The notes: generated by a model not told the origin, from the letters alone. A stretch of DNA of 44,919 bases from Muribaculaceae bacterium (GCA_009775365.1 VSPM01000021.1:1-44919); one strand, 5' to 3'; shown: positions 33,159 to 42,538, numbered from the stretch's first letter. Made by a program: numbers and translations.

Positions 33159-35564
33159 ATGGGTTCAATATCAAATAAGCAGGAGGCCAAACCGGAAGTG
33201 GTGGATTTCTCGTTTCAGGATTTTCTGAAGGTATGTCTTTCCAAGTGGGTTTGGTTTGTAGTTTCGTTGGTGGTTTGTGTGGGGCTTGGCTTCTTGTATG
33301 TATACAGGCAACAGCCTGTATATGAGCGTTCTGAGGAGATTCTGATTACAGATAAGGATGCAGGAGGTGGTGTCGGTGAAATCTCAGGTGCGTTTGCGTC
33401 CATGGGTATTTTTTCCAGCAATACCAGCGTGAACAATGAGTTGATTTCTTTGAAATCTCCGGCGATTATGGTAGAGGTTGCCAAGCGTCTTGACCTTGAT
33501 ATGAATTATAATACTCGCGAAGGTATTCGTACTAAGACTCTTTATGGCTCAAATCTTCCTGTAAAAGTAGAGTTCCTTGATTTGCAGGACCAACAGTCAG
33601 GCCGGTTCAGACTGGAGCTTTCATCTGAAGGAATGGTTCGGCTTGAAAAATTTATGCGTTATGAGTCTGGGAAAAAAATAAAATATTCCGACGAGATTGA
33701 AATGCCAAAAGGTGCACAGACAGTCAATACCCCTCTTGGCAAGATAAAAATCACATCTAACCCGGATTATAAGGATGGTCCTATAGATGAGACGTTGAAG
33801 ATAAATGTCGGGAAGATGGCATTGCAGGCCACAGTAGAGTTATATGGCGGTAAACTGAACGGCGATCTTGTAGACCAGGATGCCGATGTCATATCTCTTT
33901 CAATAAAGGATGTGAGTGTCCAAAGAGCCGTAGATATTCTTAATGCTGTTTTGGCTGTGTATAACGAGAACTGGATTGACGATAAGAACCGTATGGCAGT
34001 GGCGACATCCGCCTTTATAGACGAGCGTCTTAAAATTATACAGCAGGAACTTGGAAATGTTGATTCTGCCATTGCTCAGTATCGGACGGAGACAGGAACT
34101 CCGAGCCTTTGGGCGAGCGCACAGATTTCACTTGAAAAAGATGCTGCCTTGGATGAGAAGGTGCTCTCTCTCTCAAACCAGCTCACGATTGCCCAGTATA
34201 TGCAGAAACATCTCGAGGACATTAAGAACAATAACTCATTAGTCCCTGTTAATATGGGGATAGGAAGTCCGGAGATAGAGAGTCAGCTTGTCGCATATAA
34301 TGAGATGCTGATGAGTCGCAACAATCTGGTGGCAAACTCCTCAGAATCCAATCCATTGGTAAAGAACTATGATGGTCAGTTGTCAGAGCTTCGTAAGGCC
34401 ATATTAATGGGAATGGCCAATCATATAAGCCGGCTGCAGACTCATTTGAAGAGTGCGAAGTCAGAGCAGACTACAACTAAAGACCAGTTGAAGTCGACTT
34501 CTGTAAAAGGTTTGCCGCTACTTTCGGAGGAACGTCAGCAGAAGGTTAAGGAGAGTTTGTATCTTTATCTGTTGCAGAAGAGAGAAGAGAATGAACTTAC
34601 ACAGACCTTTACTGCCAACAATACAAGGGTAATCACCCCTCCGATGGGTTCTTTAGAACCTGTCGCTCCACGTAAGACATTGATATTGACGATATCGTTT
34701 TTGTTAGGGCTTATGATTCCTTTGGGAATACTATATGTGAATGAATCTACGGACAATAAAATACGAGGCCGTAAAGACCTTGATGGTGTTAAAATCCCAT
34801 TTGCGGGAGAGATACCACATGTAGGGAAGAAGACCAAACTTAAAGTCCCGGATAAATTCAGTCCCAAAAGCCAAAAAGATGAGAAGCCTCCATTATCAGT
34901 TGTAGAAGAGGGAAAACGAGATATTGTCAATGAGGCTTTCAGGGTTATAAGAAGCAATATTGAGTTTATGTCGGGAAAGGAAAACAAGGGACAAGTCATA
35001 ATGTTGACCTCGTTTAATCCAGGCAGCGGCAAGTCGTTCATATCATATAATCTTGGGTTGTGTTTCTCCTTAAAGCATAAAAGAGTATTGCTTGTGGATT
35101 GTGATTTGCGTCATGGCTCTTCCTCTATGTATGTTGGTATGCCTCAAAAGGGATTAACGAATTACTTGACAGGAGGAGAGAATAGGTGGGAACAACTTGT
35201 AATTAAATCATCGGTATCTCCTTATCTTTCGATAATGCCGATAGGCAAGATGCCTCCTAATCCTGCGGAACTTTTGGAGAACGGACGGTTGCAGGAACTG
35301 ATATCCAGTGCCAAGGATGAGTATGATTATATCCTATTGGATTGTCCTCCTGTAAATATTGTGGTTGACACACAGATTGTATGCCAATATGCAGACCGCA
35401 CATTGTTTGTGGTTCGCGCTGGTCTGCTTGACAGGAGTGCATTGAGAGAACTTGACGATTTCTATGACGAAAAGCGTTTCAGACACATGAGTGTAATCCT
35501 TAACGGAACAGAGGCTGCCCACAGCCGTTACTATACTTATGGCAACTATCAACACTTGTCGTAA
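33159..35564 (+). CDS. Wzc-type chain-length regulator and tyrosine autokinase
   Basis: An 801-aa inner-membrane protein that controls chain length and drives export through cycles of tyrosine phosphorylation. N-terminal membrane helix (about residues 26-48), Wzz domain, long coiled coil (about 290-450), second membrane helix (ILTISFLLGLMIPLGIL, about 508-525), then the cytoplasmic BY-kinase domain: Walker A FNPGSGKSF (about 617-625), Walker A' VLLVDCDLRHG and Walker B YILLDCPPV. It ends with a tyrosine cluster (SRYYTYGNYQH), the usual autophosphorylation tail. The phosphatase gene follows, but after a terminator. Confidence 0.94.
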   Translation: MGSISNKQEAKPEVVDFSFQDFLKVCLSKWVWFVVSLVVCVGLGFLYVYRQQPVYERSEEILITDKDAGGGVGEISGAFASMGIFSSNTSVNNELISLKSPAIMVEVAKRLDLDMNYNTREGIRTKTLYGSNLPVKVEFLDLQDQQSGRFRLELSSEGMVRLEKFMRYESGKKIKYSDEIEMPKGAQTVNTPLGKIKITSNPDYKDGPIDETLKINVGKMALQATVELYGGKLNGDLVDQDADVISLSIKDVSVQRAVDILNAVLAVYNENWIDDKNRMAVATSAFIDERLKIIQQELGNVDSAIAQYRTETGTPSLWASAQISLEKDAALDEKVLSLSNQLTIAQYMQKHLEDIKNNNSLVPVNMGIGSPEIESQLVAYNEMLMSRNNLVANSSESNPLVKNYDGQLSELRKAILMGMANHISRLQTHLKSAKSEQTTTKDQLKSTSVKGLPLLSEERQQKVKESLYLYLLQKREENELTQTFTANNTRVITPPMGSLEPVAPRKTLILTISFLLGLMIPLGILYVNESTDNKIRGRKDLDGVKIPFAGEIPHVGKKTKLKVPDKFSPKSQKDEKPPLSVVEEGKRDIVNEAFRVIRSNIEFMSGKENKGQVIMLTSFNPGSGKSFISYNLGLCFSLKHKRVLLVDCDLRHGSSSMYVGMPQKGLTNYLTGGENRWEQLVIKSSVSPYLSIMPIGKMPPNPAELLENGRLQELISSAKDEYDYILLDCPPVNIVVDTQIVCQYADRTLFVVRAGLLDRSALRELDDFYDEKRFRHMSVILNGTEAAHSRYYTYGNYQHLS

Positions 35565-35580
35565 TAATAATGAGATAAAT

Positions 35581-35620
35581 AGACTCCAGAAAACATATTT
35601 TTTGGAGTCTTGTTTTTATT
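35581..35620 (+). terminator. Intrinsic terminator inside the export operon
   Basis: AGACTCCAGAAAA pairs with TTTTTTGGAGTCT (13 bp, one G-T pair) around a 5-nt loop, followed by TGTTTTTATT. It sits between the kinase and the phosphatase gene on the same strand, so phosphatase expression depends on read-through or on an unrecognised promoter in 35611-35643. Confidence 0.8.
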
Positions 35621-35643
35621 GTTAGTATAAAATATTTATTATT

Positions 35644-36372
35644 ATGTGGCCTTTTGGGAAAAAAATAGAAAGTTTGCAGGAGTCGGGAATGTTCAAAGGC
35701 TTTATTGATTGGCATTCCCACATATTACCTGGTGTGGATGATGGTATTAAGACAATGGAAGAGTCGCTTTCTGTGTTGCAGGCATATGAAAAACTTGGTT
35801 TTAAGAAAGTCTGGCTCACACCACACATAATGGAAGATTATCCTAATGCTACTCAGGAATTGAGACAAATATTCAATAAGCTTAAAGATAATTGGAGTGG
35901 AGATGTAGATATATGTCTGGCGGCAGAGAATATGTTGGATTCGCTTTTTGAAAGCCGTTTGGAAGACAAGGATTTGCTGCCGATAGGAGATGAAGGTCTG
36001 CATCTTTTAGTTGAGACATCTTACTATACGCCTCCATTCGGTATGTATGAAACACTGGATAAAATAAAGCAGTCTGGATATTTTCCAATACTTGCGCATC
36101 CTGAACGCTATAGGTATATGGATGAGAAAGATTATAAGTGTCTAAAAGCGTCAGGAATATTATTCCAAATGAATTTCTCATCTTTGGTTGGAGGTTATGG
36201 AGAAACGGCCCGAAAGAAAGCCGAATGGCTATTGTCCCAAGGAATGATAAATATCCTTGGGACAGACGTACATAGGTTGGAAGGAGTATTGCCTTGGATG
36301 ACTCAATCTCCTAAGAGAAGAAGATTGTTGGACAGTATCTTTCAGGTCGCTTCTAACCCGTTGTTAAAATAG
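35644..36372 (+). CDS. PHP-type tyrosine-protein phosphatase (CpsB/YwqE family)
   Basis: A 242-aa metal-dependent phosphatase that removes phosphate from the Wzc-type kinase and so resets the export cycle. PHP-domain metal ligands are clear: H24 and H26 in DWHSHILPGVDDG with D32, TPHIMEDYPN, the HPERYRYM motif, and a late LGTDVHRLEG. Starts MWPFGKK, a common beginning in this Bacteroidales group. It ends only 13 bp from the convergent glycosyltransferase gene. Confidence 0.92.
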   Translation: MWPFGKKIESLQESGMFKGFIDWHSHILPGVDDGIKTMEESLSVLQAYEKLGFKKVWLTPHIMEDYPNATQELRQIFNKLKDNWSGDVDICLAAENMLDSLFESRLEDKDLLPIGDEGLHLLVETSYYTPPFGMYETLDKIKQSGYFPILAHPERYRYMDEKDYKCLKASGILFQMNFSSLVGGYGETARKKAEWLLSQGMINILGTDVHRLEGVLPWMTQSPKRRRLLDSIFQVASNPLLK

Positions 36373-36385
36373 AAAATTGCCGTGA

Positions 36386-37447
36386 TCAAGATTTTGTAAG
36401 ATAATGGTGCTTAACGTAATCAATTATATCTTTGCAAAATTTGTCATGTGTATTTTGTTTTGAAGCATTTAACTGAGCCTCCTTTGACATATGATTTCGA
36501 AGGTTACGGTCAGATATGATTTTTTCAATGGCTTCAGCAAACTTTGTGGTATCTTTATTTGGCACGACAAATCCATTTATATTATCAAATACGGAAAATG
36601 GCATTGCTGAGTTATTAAAGCAAACAATAGGTAATCCATAAACTTGTGCTTCAACAAGAACCATGCCAAAACCTTCCAGTTGAGACGGAAATACGAAAAT
36701 GTCAGTTTCAGAAAGAATTTTCTCCTTTTCTTCTTTGCTTATGAAACCTGTGAAATGAGCATTAATGGAATGATCAGAAATATAGTTGTCAATATTTTTG
36801 CGATAGGGTTCTTCTACTGTCTTACCAATGATTGTAAGATGATAGTTGATTCCTTTTGACTGCATTTTTTGTAATGCTTCCATTAAAAAATGTAAACCTT
36901 TGCGGCTTTCAATAGTTCCCATATATGTAAGGTTTCCAACAATTGGATTTGAATTAAAAGACGGAACTGCTTCAAACGGAATCCTCCAGTATATTAATTT
37001 GTTTATGTCAATATAATCTTTTAGTTCATCATATACATAAGGACTTGCAACAACTATATTTGAAGATAGCTTTAAAAATCTCCATTCGCATTGTTTATAG
37101 AGCCATCGTTTGAGTCCTCTGAATTGACGATACATAAAGTGATGATGAATTACAAGTGTTTTCTTGCGGAAAAAAAACTTTAAAACAAACATAAGAGGGA
37201 GGAATCGCATGAAAAGTGCGCTATTGAATATTATAAGATCACAATCAATCTGAGGAAGTCCCTTTTTTATGTAATAGAAGGGGGAGAACAAAAGAGAGTA
37301 TGGATGCCCCTTGTCATCTAACGGAACACACTCTGCGTCTATCCCTTTTATATTTTGCAATATCGAGAGGACGGCTGAATCATAGATGTTTCCTCCTGTG
37401 ACAGCTTGGGTCATAGGAAATCTTGAAAAAAAACGAAATTTTACCAT
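36386..37447 (-). CDS. Glycosyltransferase family 4
   Basis: A 353-aa GT-B enzyme. The start 37447 lies 17 bp after the preceding stop; an ATG at 37504 would overlap that gene by 38 bp and adds a non-homologous leader. Donor domain: NLTYMGTIESRKGLHFLMEA, then the EX7E-type motif FPSQLEGFGMVLVEAQVYGL and a glycine-poor NNSAMPFSVFDNINGFVV. The acceptor domain includes LVIHHHFMYRQFRGLKRWLY, a basic patch that could bind the lipid carrier. Last gene of the minus-strand block that begins with wzx. Confidence 0.9.
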   Translation of the reverse strand: MVKFRFFSRFPMTQAVTGGNIYDSAVLSILQNIKGIDAECVPLDDKGHPYSLLFSPFYYIKKGLPQIDCDLIIFNSALFMRFLPLMFVLKFFFRKKTLVIHHHFMYRQFRGLKRWLYKQCEWRFLKLSSNIVVASPYVYDELKDYIDINKLIYWRIPFEAVPSFNSNPIVGNLTYMGTIESRKGLHFLMEALQKMQSKGINYHLTIIGKTVEEPYRKNIDNYISDHSINAHFTGFISKEEKEKILSETDIFVFPSQLEGFGMVLVEAQVYGLPIVCFNNSAMPFSVFDNINGFVVPNKDTTKFAEAIEKIISDRNLRNHMSKEAQLNASKQNTHDKFCKDIIDYVKHHYLTKS

Positions 37448-37466
37448 AAATAATTTGTTACAGTCA

Positions 37467-38729
37467 TTAATCCCATGAAAAAATAGCATATCCTCCAGGA
37501 TCAAGTTTGAATTTTGATGAAGAGTGAGCCTTTACTTTTCCATCAGGATAAATTCTTTTTACATATGTTTCTTTGTCTAATGAAATTAGCTGAGATTTCA
37601 GTATGTCATGATTTACAATAACTAAATATTGGTGGCCATTATTTACTAAATGGCTTACCAATACACCCTCCTTTTCTGATTTTAGATTTTTAAAAGGGTT
37701 GGGTAGTTCTGTTAAACGTGTGGTTCCTATTGGAATCTGATTGCCTGTATGCCAGACTCCAATTAATTTGGCACCAAGAAATACAAAGGAAAGATTTTGA
37801 ATTTGCTGATTGACATCTCTAACTATATACCATAATTTTGTTTTCCTGCCCAATGAGTCTGCAGGCGCTTCAAAATGTTTGATGGAAGAATGTCGGGGTG
37901 CTATATAGTTATAGTAGCTAATGCCTTGGGCTCCATATGCTAATGCAGAGAAAGCCTCAAATGTTAGGTGTGTTTTTGTTGGCAATGGATAATTAAGATG
38001 TCTTGTTGACAAGCAGAATGCCCAAAAAGGAATTTGTGTGTCAGTTGAAACTTTTGCGGCGATTTCTAAATTCTCATAGAACGTGTCTTTAATGATTATT
38101 TCGCCATTTTGTTTAATAATCGGATAATTGTCGTAAGAGAACATTGGTAAATCAAGAATATCAATGAAATCTCTAAGATAAGACTCATATTGGTCAGCTG
38201 GTTGTCTTTTTCTGTCAACAATTGGGAATAGGTTGATATAGGGTATATGGATGGAATCATATTCATATATTAAATCTCGATATTCTTTCCATTTTTTGAA
38301 TGCGTCAGCTTTAGGTTCATCAGTAATATAATATCCCATTACATTGGGCTTGTCTCGATAAGAGGAAACAGCTGTTGGTATTGTGTTAAGATTCTTGATA
38401 TCAGGATCATTGACTATTATTTTTACTCCTGACCCCTCAGCGGCTTCCAATGTCTGAATTGTTAGGGCTTTTGTTGCCACCATTGCTAAGGATATATTAA
38501 ATCCAGCCTCTCTCAGTATTCGGAAATTTTTAGGATTTATATTAGATTCAAAACTGAATGTGCCGCTTCCTAAAATTGGAAACTCATTGCCTGTTGGATT
38601 TACATATTTTGGATGAATAATATTTGTTGAAGCAGTGCAGCTGATTGCAATAATATTAATACAAATTAATACAAATGTTTTATATAAAACATTTGTATTA
38701 GGAATCTGCCTTATTGAACTTGATTTCAT
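37467..38729 (-). CDS. Lipoprotein resembling a clan GH-A (TIM-barrel) glycosidase
   Basis: A 420-aa lipoprotein (lipobox IAISC, lipidated C31). The middle looks like a (beta/alpha)8 barrel: FRILREAGFNISLAM, VKIIVNDPD, then VMGYYITDEPKADAF, where D137-E138-P matches the strand-4 acid/base position of clan GH-A. QIPFWAFCLSTRHLN and LTFEAFSALAYGAQGISYY follow. The C-terminal 110 residues resemble a beta-sandwich cap (VSHLVNNGHQYLVIVNHD). The second catalytic residue cannot be assigned by eye. No family name is claimed. Glycosidases inside export loci usually trim or clear polymer in the periplasm, which is the likely role. Confidence 0.72.
   Translation of the reverse strand: MKSSSIRQIPNTNVLYKTFVLICINIIAISCTASTNIIHPKYVNPTGNEFPILGSGTFSFESNINPKNFRILREAGFNISLAMVATKALTIQTLEAAEGSGVKIIVNDPDIKNLNTIPTAVSSYRDKPNVMGYYITDEPKADAFKKWKEYRDLIYEYDSIHIPYINLFPIVDRKRQPADQYESYLRDFIDILDLPMFSYDNYPIIKQNGEIIIKDTFYENLEIAAKVSTDTQIPFWAFCLSTRHLNYPLPTKTHLTFEAFSALAYGAQGISYYNYIAPRHSSIKHFEAPADSLGRKTKLWYIVRDVNQQIQNLSFVFLGAKLIGVWHTGNQIPIGTTRLTELPNPFKNLKSEKEGVLVSHLVNNGHQYLVIVNHDILKSQLISLDKETYVKRIYPDGKVKAHSSSKFKLDPGGYAIFSWD
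38656..38700. repeat. 34-bp perfect palindrome with tandem 10-mers inside coding sequence
   Basis: 38667-38700 is a perfect palindrome with no spacer (17-bp arms, centre TTTTATATAAAA). The 10-mer TTAATACAAA occurs twice in tandem at 38656-38665 and 38666-38675, and its complement (less one base) ends the palindrome. It spans codons 10-21 of the glycosidase-like lipoprotein. Confidence 0.85.
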
Positions 38730-38800
38730 ACTGTAGAGATAATATTATAAATTATGATTATTAAAAAGTATGCTCATAAGTTTATTTATTGTTTTGGATA

Positions 38801-39571
38801 TTAATAAAAAGGAATAGGAGGAGAGGTAAACTCGTATTTCAATGTAGAATTTCTTATGCCTATTTTTTTTGCTGGGATTCCGGCAACAATGGAGAAAGGT
38901 TCGACATCTTTGGTCACAACTGCGCCAGCCGCGATAACTGCACCTTCTCCAATATTTACAGAATGTAATATTGTGGCTCCTGGTCCAATCCAAGATCTGT
39001 TCCCTATAGTTATGGGTCCTCTTTTTTGTGCCGTACTTCGGAAATATGGATCGTTATAATTATGTGAGCCAGTCCATAGACAAACAGAGTTTCCTAATTG
39101 AACATTCTCTCCGACAATGATTCCACCTCGTCGAGCATCTAACACACAACGATCTCCAATGATAGCACCTTTTTTTAAAATCAGATTATATGCTCCTCTT
39201 ATTTCCGCTCCATAATATATAATTGCCTTGGAATCCATGCGTACCAAAAAAATCTTTTTATATATTATATCTCTGATTGTATGTGATGGAATGAATCCGG
39301 TTTGGATCATCATATATCGCTCGTAACCATTAAAAAATGAAAAAATTGCATTTTTACATTTTTTAATAGTTTTGTCATCTCCAATATTGTCAGATAAATG
39401 ATATTCGTTATTTTCTATCTGTTTTTGGTCATTGTTTGAGGTCTCAAGGCTGCGAGTTCGATTATGTTTATTAAATAAGCGAATCAAGGGGCAGACAATA
39501 ATAAAAGTTATCCATTTCCCCATTGTGAAAATTAAAATAAAAATTAATAAGTAAAATGCTAAAGTATTCAT
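38801..39571 (-). CDS. Left-handed beta-helix acyltransferase with N-terminal membrane anchor
   Basis: A 256-aa hexapeptide-repeat O-acetyltransferase (LbH family), probably acetylating a sugar of the repeat unit. The beta-helix runs from about residue 115 (GAEIRGAYNLILKKGAIIGD; GGIIVGENVQLGNSVCLW), with catalytic H170 in TGSHNYND and the closing GEGAVIAAGAVVTKDVEPFS and AGIPAKKIG. The first 110 residues are unusual: a membrane helix (about 5-30) and a charged linker. It begins 2 bp after the wzx stop, so it is co-transcribed. Confidence 0.88.
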   Translation of the reverse strand: MNTLAFYLLIFILIFTMGKWITFIIVCPLIRLFNKHNRTRSLETSNNDQKQIENNEYHLSDNIGDDKTIKKCKNAIFSFFNGYERYMMIQTGFIPSHTIRDIIYKKIFLVRMDSKAIIYYGAEIRGAYNLILKKGAIIGDRCVLDARRGGIIVGENVQLGNSVCLWTGSHNYNDPYFRSTAQKRGPITIGNRSWIGPGATILHSVNIGEGAVIAAGAVVTKDVEPFSIVAGIPAKKIGIRNSTLKYEFTSPPIPFY

Positions 39572-39573
39572 AT

Positions 39574-41028
39574 TTATTTAGGTTTAAAGGCTTTAAGAAA
39601 CATGAGGTGAGAAATAATTAATGGATTCTTAAAAACATATATTTGGATAAATCCAACATATATCATTGTCAGCATTCCGGCAATCAATAGGTTAATCCAA
39701 TAGGATGTTTCTTTAAGAAAGTATGTTGTGATAATTAGAATTGCAGCAAGAGGAATATGTCCGAACAATTGTCTGCAAAAGTCGTTCCAGGGGAATGATA
39801 TATTAGCGGATTTATTTATAGAAAATTGAGAAAGAATAAGAATGGCCAATTCAGAACATAGCCATGTTATGGCCGACCCGATACTTTGTAGAGTAGAAAC
39901 AAGGCATAAATTTAAAGAAAGGCTAATGCAGGCTCCAACGATGGCATTTCTCATTATGGCTTGGTCTTTAGATAGAGGCATCAGCCCTTGGATTACAACT
40001 ATTTGTTCGTATCCTATAATTAGCATCAGAGGCATGACTATTTGCATGGGAATAATGGCGCCTTCGTAGCCTTGTCCAGATATGAGTAATACTATTTGAG
40101 GTGCATAACATATAGAAAGTATTATTAATGGTATTGAAAAAGAGAATAGGATATTGCTGGCTTTTAATAGAAGGTCTGTAAATTCATCGTGTTTTCCTGA
40201 CGCAATCAATTTGCTCATGTGAGGCATAATGGCAGTTGTCGCCCCTGTAAAAAGGGCTAAAAGGATTGTATACAGTTTTGTTGCAGTGGTGTAGTACCCG
40301 ACTTGTGTATTGTTGGTAGCAAATCCTAAGTACGCAATATTAAATGTGGTACACATTGATGTGACCAACATATATATACCTAATATAAAGAATGGTCTAA
40401 GTATTAAGGATAAAGAAATGGATTTAATTTTAAATTTGACTAATTTTGAAGAATATAGTATATTTATAACTGCATTCCCTGTAACCATTAGGACGCTTAA
40501 CAGGTAATATGTAATAAAATCAGATTCTTTTGTCACAAATATGTAAACGGAAATAACAAACAGGCATTTCACTATAATTGTCCTGATTGTTATGAATCGG
40601 AACTGTTCCATACCTCTATAGAACCATTCAATAAGGAAAAAATTGCTGATTAATTTAATACTGCCATATAACATCATCCATTTGTGTGTGCGTAGCTCTC
40701 CGATAGAAAATGTGCAAATACATAGCGCAATTAATGCGATAATTGTTGTTGAACCGTTCAATACAAGAAGGCTTGAGAATCTTTTTTCAAGTTCTGGTAT
40801 GTTATTTCTATGGCTGGATATTTCCCTTGTGCCAATTATGGTTATTCCCATCATAGAAAATAATATAAAATAATGTATGATGCTGTCAATAAAGTTGCAG
40901 ATGCCAATGTTTGTAACACCTAGAACTCTTGATATATAAGGAAATACCAATAAGGGGAAAATATAGTTAGCGATAGCTAAGAAGCTGCTATAGAATATAT
41001 TGCTGCTTAGTTTAGACATTTTAGCCAA
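39574..41028 (-). CDS. wzx: Polysaccharide flippase Wzx
   Basis: A 484-aa membrane protein of the polysaccharide transporter (MATE/MOP) superfamily with about 12-14 helices, which flips the lipid-linked repeat unit to the periplasm. It starts with the family hallmark FLAIANYIFPLLVFPYISRV after a short cytoplasmic leader. A second ATG three codons on (41019) is equally possible. It heads the minus-strand block wzx, acyltransferase, glycosidase-like, glycosyltransferase. Confidence 0.92.
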   Translation of the reverse strand: MAKMSKLSSNIFYSSFLAIANYIFPLLVFPYISRVLGVTNIGICNFIDSIIHYFILFSMMGITIIGTREISSHRNNIPELEKRFSSLLVLNGSTTIIALIALCICTFSIGELRTHKWMMLYGSIKLISNFFLIEWFYRGMEQFRFITIRTIIVKCLFVISVYIFVTKESDFITYYLLSVLMVTGNAVINILYSSKLVKFKIKSISLSLILRPFFILGIYMLVTSMCTTFNIAYLGFATNNTQVGYYTTATKLYTILLALFTGATTAIMPHMSKLIASGKHDEFTDLLLKASNILFSFSIPLIILSICYAPQIVLLISGQGYEGAIIPMQIVMPLMLIIGYEQIVVIQGLMPLSKDQAIMRNAIVGACISLSLNLCLVSTLQSIGSAITWLCSELAILILSQFSINKSANISFPWNDFCRQLFGHIPLAAILIITTYFLKETSYWINLLIAGMLTMIYVGFIQIYVFKNPLIISHLMFLKAFKPK

Positions 41029-41053
41029 TTATCAGAAACGTTTTTCGATTAGG

Positions 41054-41085
41054 CAAAGATACAAATTATTTTGATTGTTTACAAA
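41054..41085 (-). promoter_or_regulatory. Promoter of the wzx block
   Basis: On the minus strand TTTG (41082-41085), a 20-bp spacer and TATCTTTG (41054-41061): full consensus, 26 bp before the wzx start. For the divergent polymerase gene only a -7-like TAATTTTG (41108-41115) without a -33 partner is seen. Confidence 0.75.
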
Positions 41086-41237
41086 GTATTAATAAAATAA
41101 AAATAGATAATTTTGCGAATAGGTTCGGTGCGCAGGTTAGGTGGCACTCCCAAGAATAGAGATACAATAAGGAATTTGTGTTATAATAAAAAATAATGTG
41201 TAGCGTTACTAATAAGGCTAATCAATAACTTTCCCAT

Positions 41238-42473
41238 ATGATTTACCTAATAATTTTGCTTGGTTTGTTTTTTTTGACTTATGTATATGACTATCGTCAA
41301 TTTTCTCGTGGACGGATAGTTTGGTTAGTCGTGGTTTTGATTGTGTTTATATTATTAGGGGGATTAAGATATAGAATTGGGACTGACACTGTAAATTATA
41401 TATTTGATTATCGTCTGGTTCCTCCTTTGGATAAACTTACTTCTTCATATTTCTCAACCACACGTTATGCTGTAGGATATGTGGTGATGACATCCTTCTT
41501 CAAGATGTTTACTAATGATTTTACAGCGGTTCAACTTTTTCATGCTTTTGTAGTTAATAGTGTTGTGGGATGGTTTTTCTATAAAAATTCTCGACATGTA
41601 TTCTTCTCGTTATTATTATTTTTTGTATTAAGCTACTCATTACTTGTATTTCAACAGATGAGAGAATCGCTGGCGGTTTCATTTTTTTTATTAGCGTGGC
41701 CAGCCTTTAGGGATGAAAAATGGATAAAATGGTATATCCTTAGTTGTTGTGCTGTAATGTTTCATGTTTCTGCCGGTATGATGTTTGTATTGCCTATATT
41801 CAAATTGCCTGTCATAAGGAATTTGTTTGTATTTGGGCGAAGAACCTGGATTATTGGGTTGGGTGTATTGGTTCTGGGTGTGTTCATACAATCCGTATTT
41901 TTTAAGTATATTCAACTTTTTGCAGTTTCTGATGCAATTGCTGATAGGGCAGCAGTTTATTCGGTTAATAGATTGTCTGGGAGTTTACTGGCAGTATGGG
42001 GAGGGGCCGGGATTATTTTTAATTTTTTACGCTATCTGGTGTATCCAGGATTGGCTTTGATTTGCTTAATTAGAACTCAACAGATGAAAGGTGACAAACT
42101 TGATGAAAATTCAAAGAAAATGGAATTTATGGCATTAATGAGTATGTATGTTGCCTTGTTTACAGTAGGGGTTGCAATATGGGCGCGTTATAATAATTAC
42201 TTTTTCTTTTTCTCAATAATTTTTATTAGTAATTGGGTGTATTCAAATATATATATGTTTGGAAAATGGATTAGAATTAGAGCTGTATATTGGTGGATGT
42301 TTTTTGTTCCTCTTTTGGGATTACACTTTTATGTGTCTTATTGGGGAAGTGTAAACAAGTCAGGGACATTGAAAAGTTATATGTCTTATTATCCATATTC
42401 TTCGTGGTTTGATAAAACAAGGGATAAGGACAGGGAAAATTGTTATAGCTATCAGAAAACATTGGGACATTAA
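41238..42473 (+). CDS. EpsG-family O-unit polymerase (Wzy)
   Basis: A 411-aa membrane protein with about 10-11 helices of the EpsG family (MIYLIILLGLFFLTYVYDYR; LLGGLRYRIGTDTVNYIFDY), which joins lipid-linked units into the polymer in the periplasm. The RYRIGTDTxNY motif at about residues 50-60 is characteristic. No other polymerase is in the locus, so this is the Wzy. It is transcribed alone on the plus strand, divergent from wzx and convergent to the acyltransferase gene. Confidence 0.9.
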   Translation: MIYLIILLGLFFLTYVYDYRQFSRGRIVWLVVVLIVFILLGGLRYRIGTDTVNYIFDYRLVPPLDKLTSSYFSTTRYAVGYVVMTSFFKMFTNDFTAVQLFHAFVVNSVVGWFFYKNSRHVFFSLLLFFVLSYSLLVFQQMRESLAVSFFLLAWPAFRDEKWIKWYILSCCAVMFHVSAGMMFVLPIFKLPVIRNLFVFGRRTWIIGLGVLVLGVFIQSVFFKYIQLFAVSDAIADRAAVYSVNRLSGSLLAVWGGAGIIFNFLRYLVYPGLALICLIRTQQMKGDKLDENSKKMEFMALMSMYVALFTVGVAIWARYNNYFFFFSIIFISNWVYSNIYMFGKWIRIRAVYWWMFFVPLLGLHFYVSYWGSVNKSGTLKSYMSYYPYSSWFDKTRDKDRENCYSYQKTLGH

Positions 42474-42482
42474 TGATGTGAA

Positions 42483-42538
42483 TGGAGATTGCGGATATTA
42501 CAGAATTAAGTGAAATTCTGTAATATCCGCAATCTCCA
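42483..42538. terminator. Bidirectional terminator with a 25-bp perfect stem
   Basis: 42483-42507 pairs without mismatch with 42514-42538 around a 6-nt loop (AAGTGA). It lies between the convergent polymerase gene (ends 42473) and the acyltransferase gene (ends 42561). The stem is longer than usual terminators. Confidence 0.8.

Noticed and set aside
37448..37504. Earlier start for the minus-strand GT4 gene
   Set aside because: It would overlap the preceding gene by 38 bp and adds residues not seen in the family; 37447 begins the fold.
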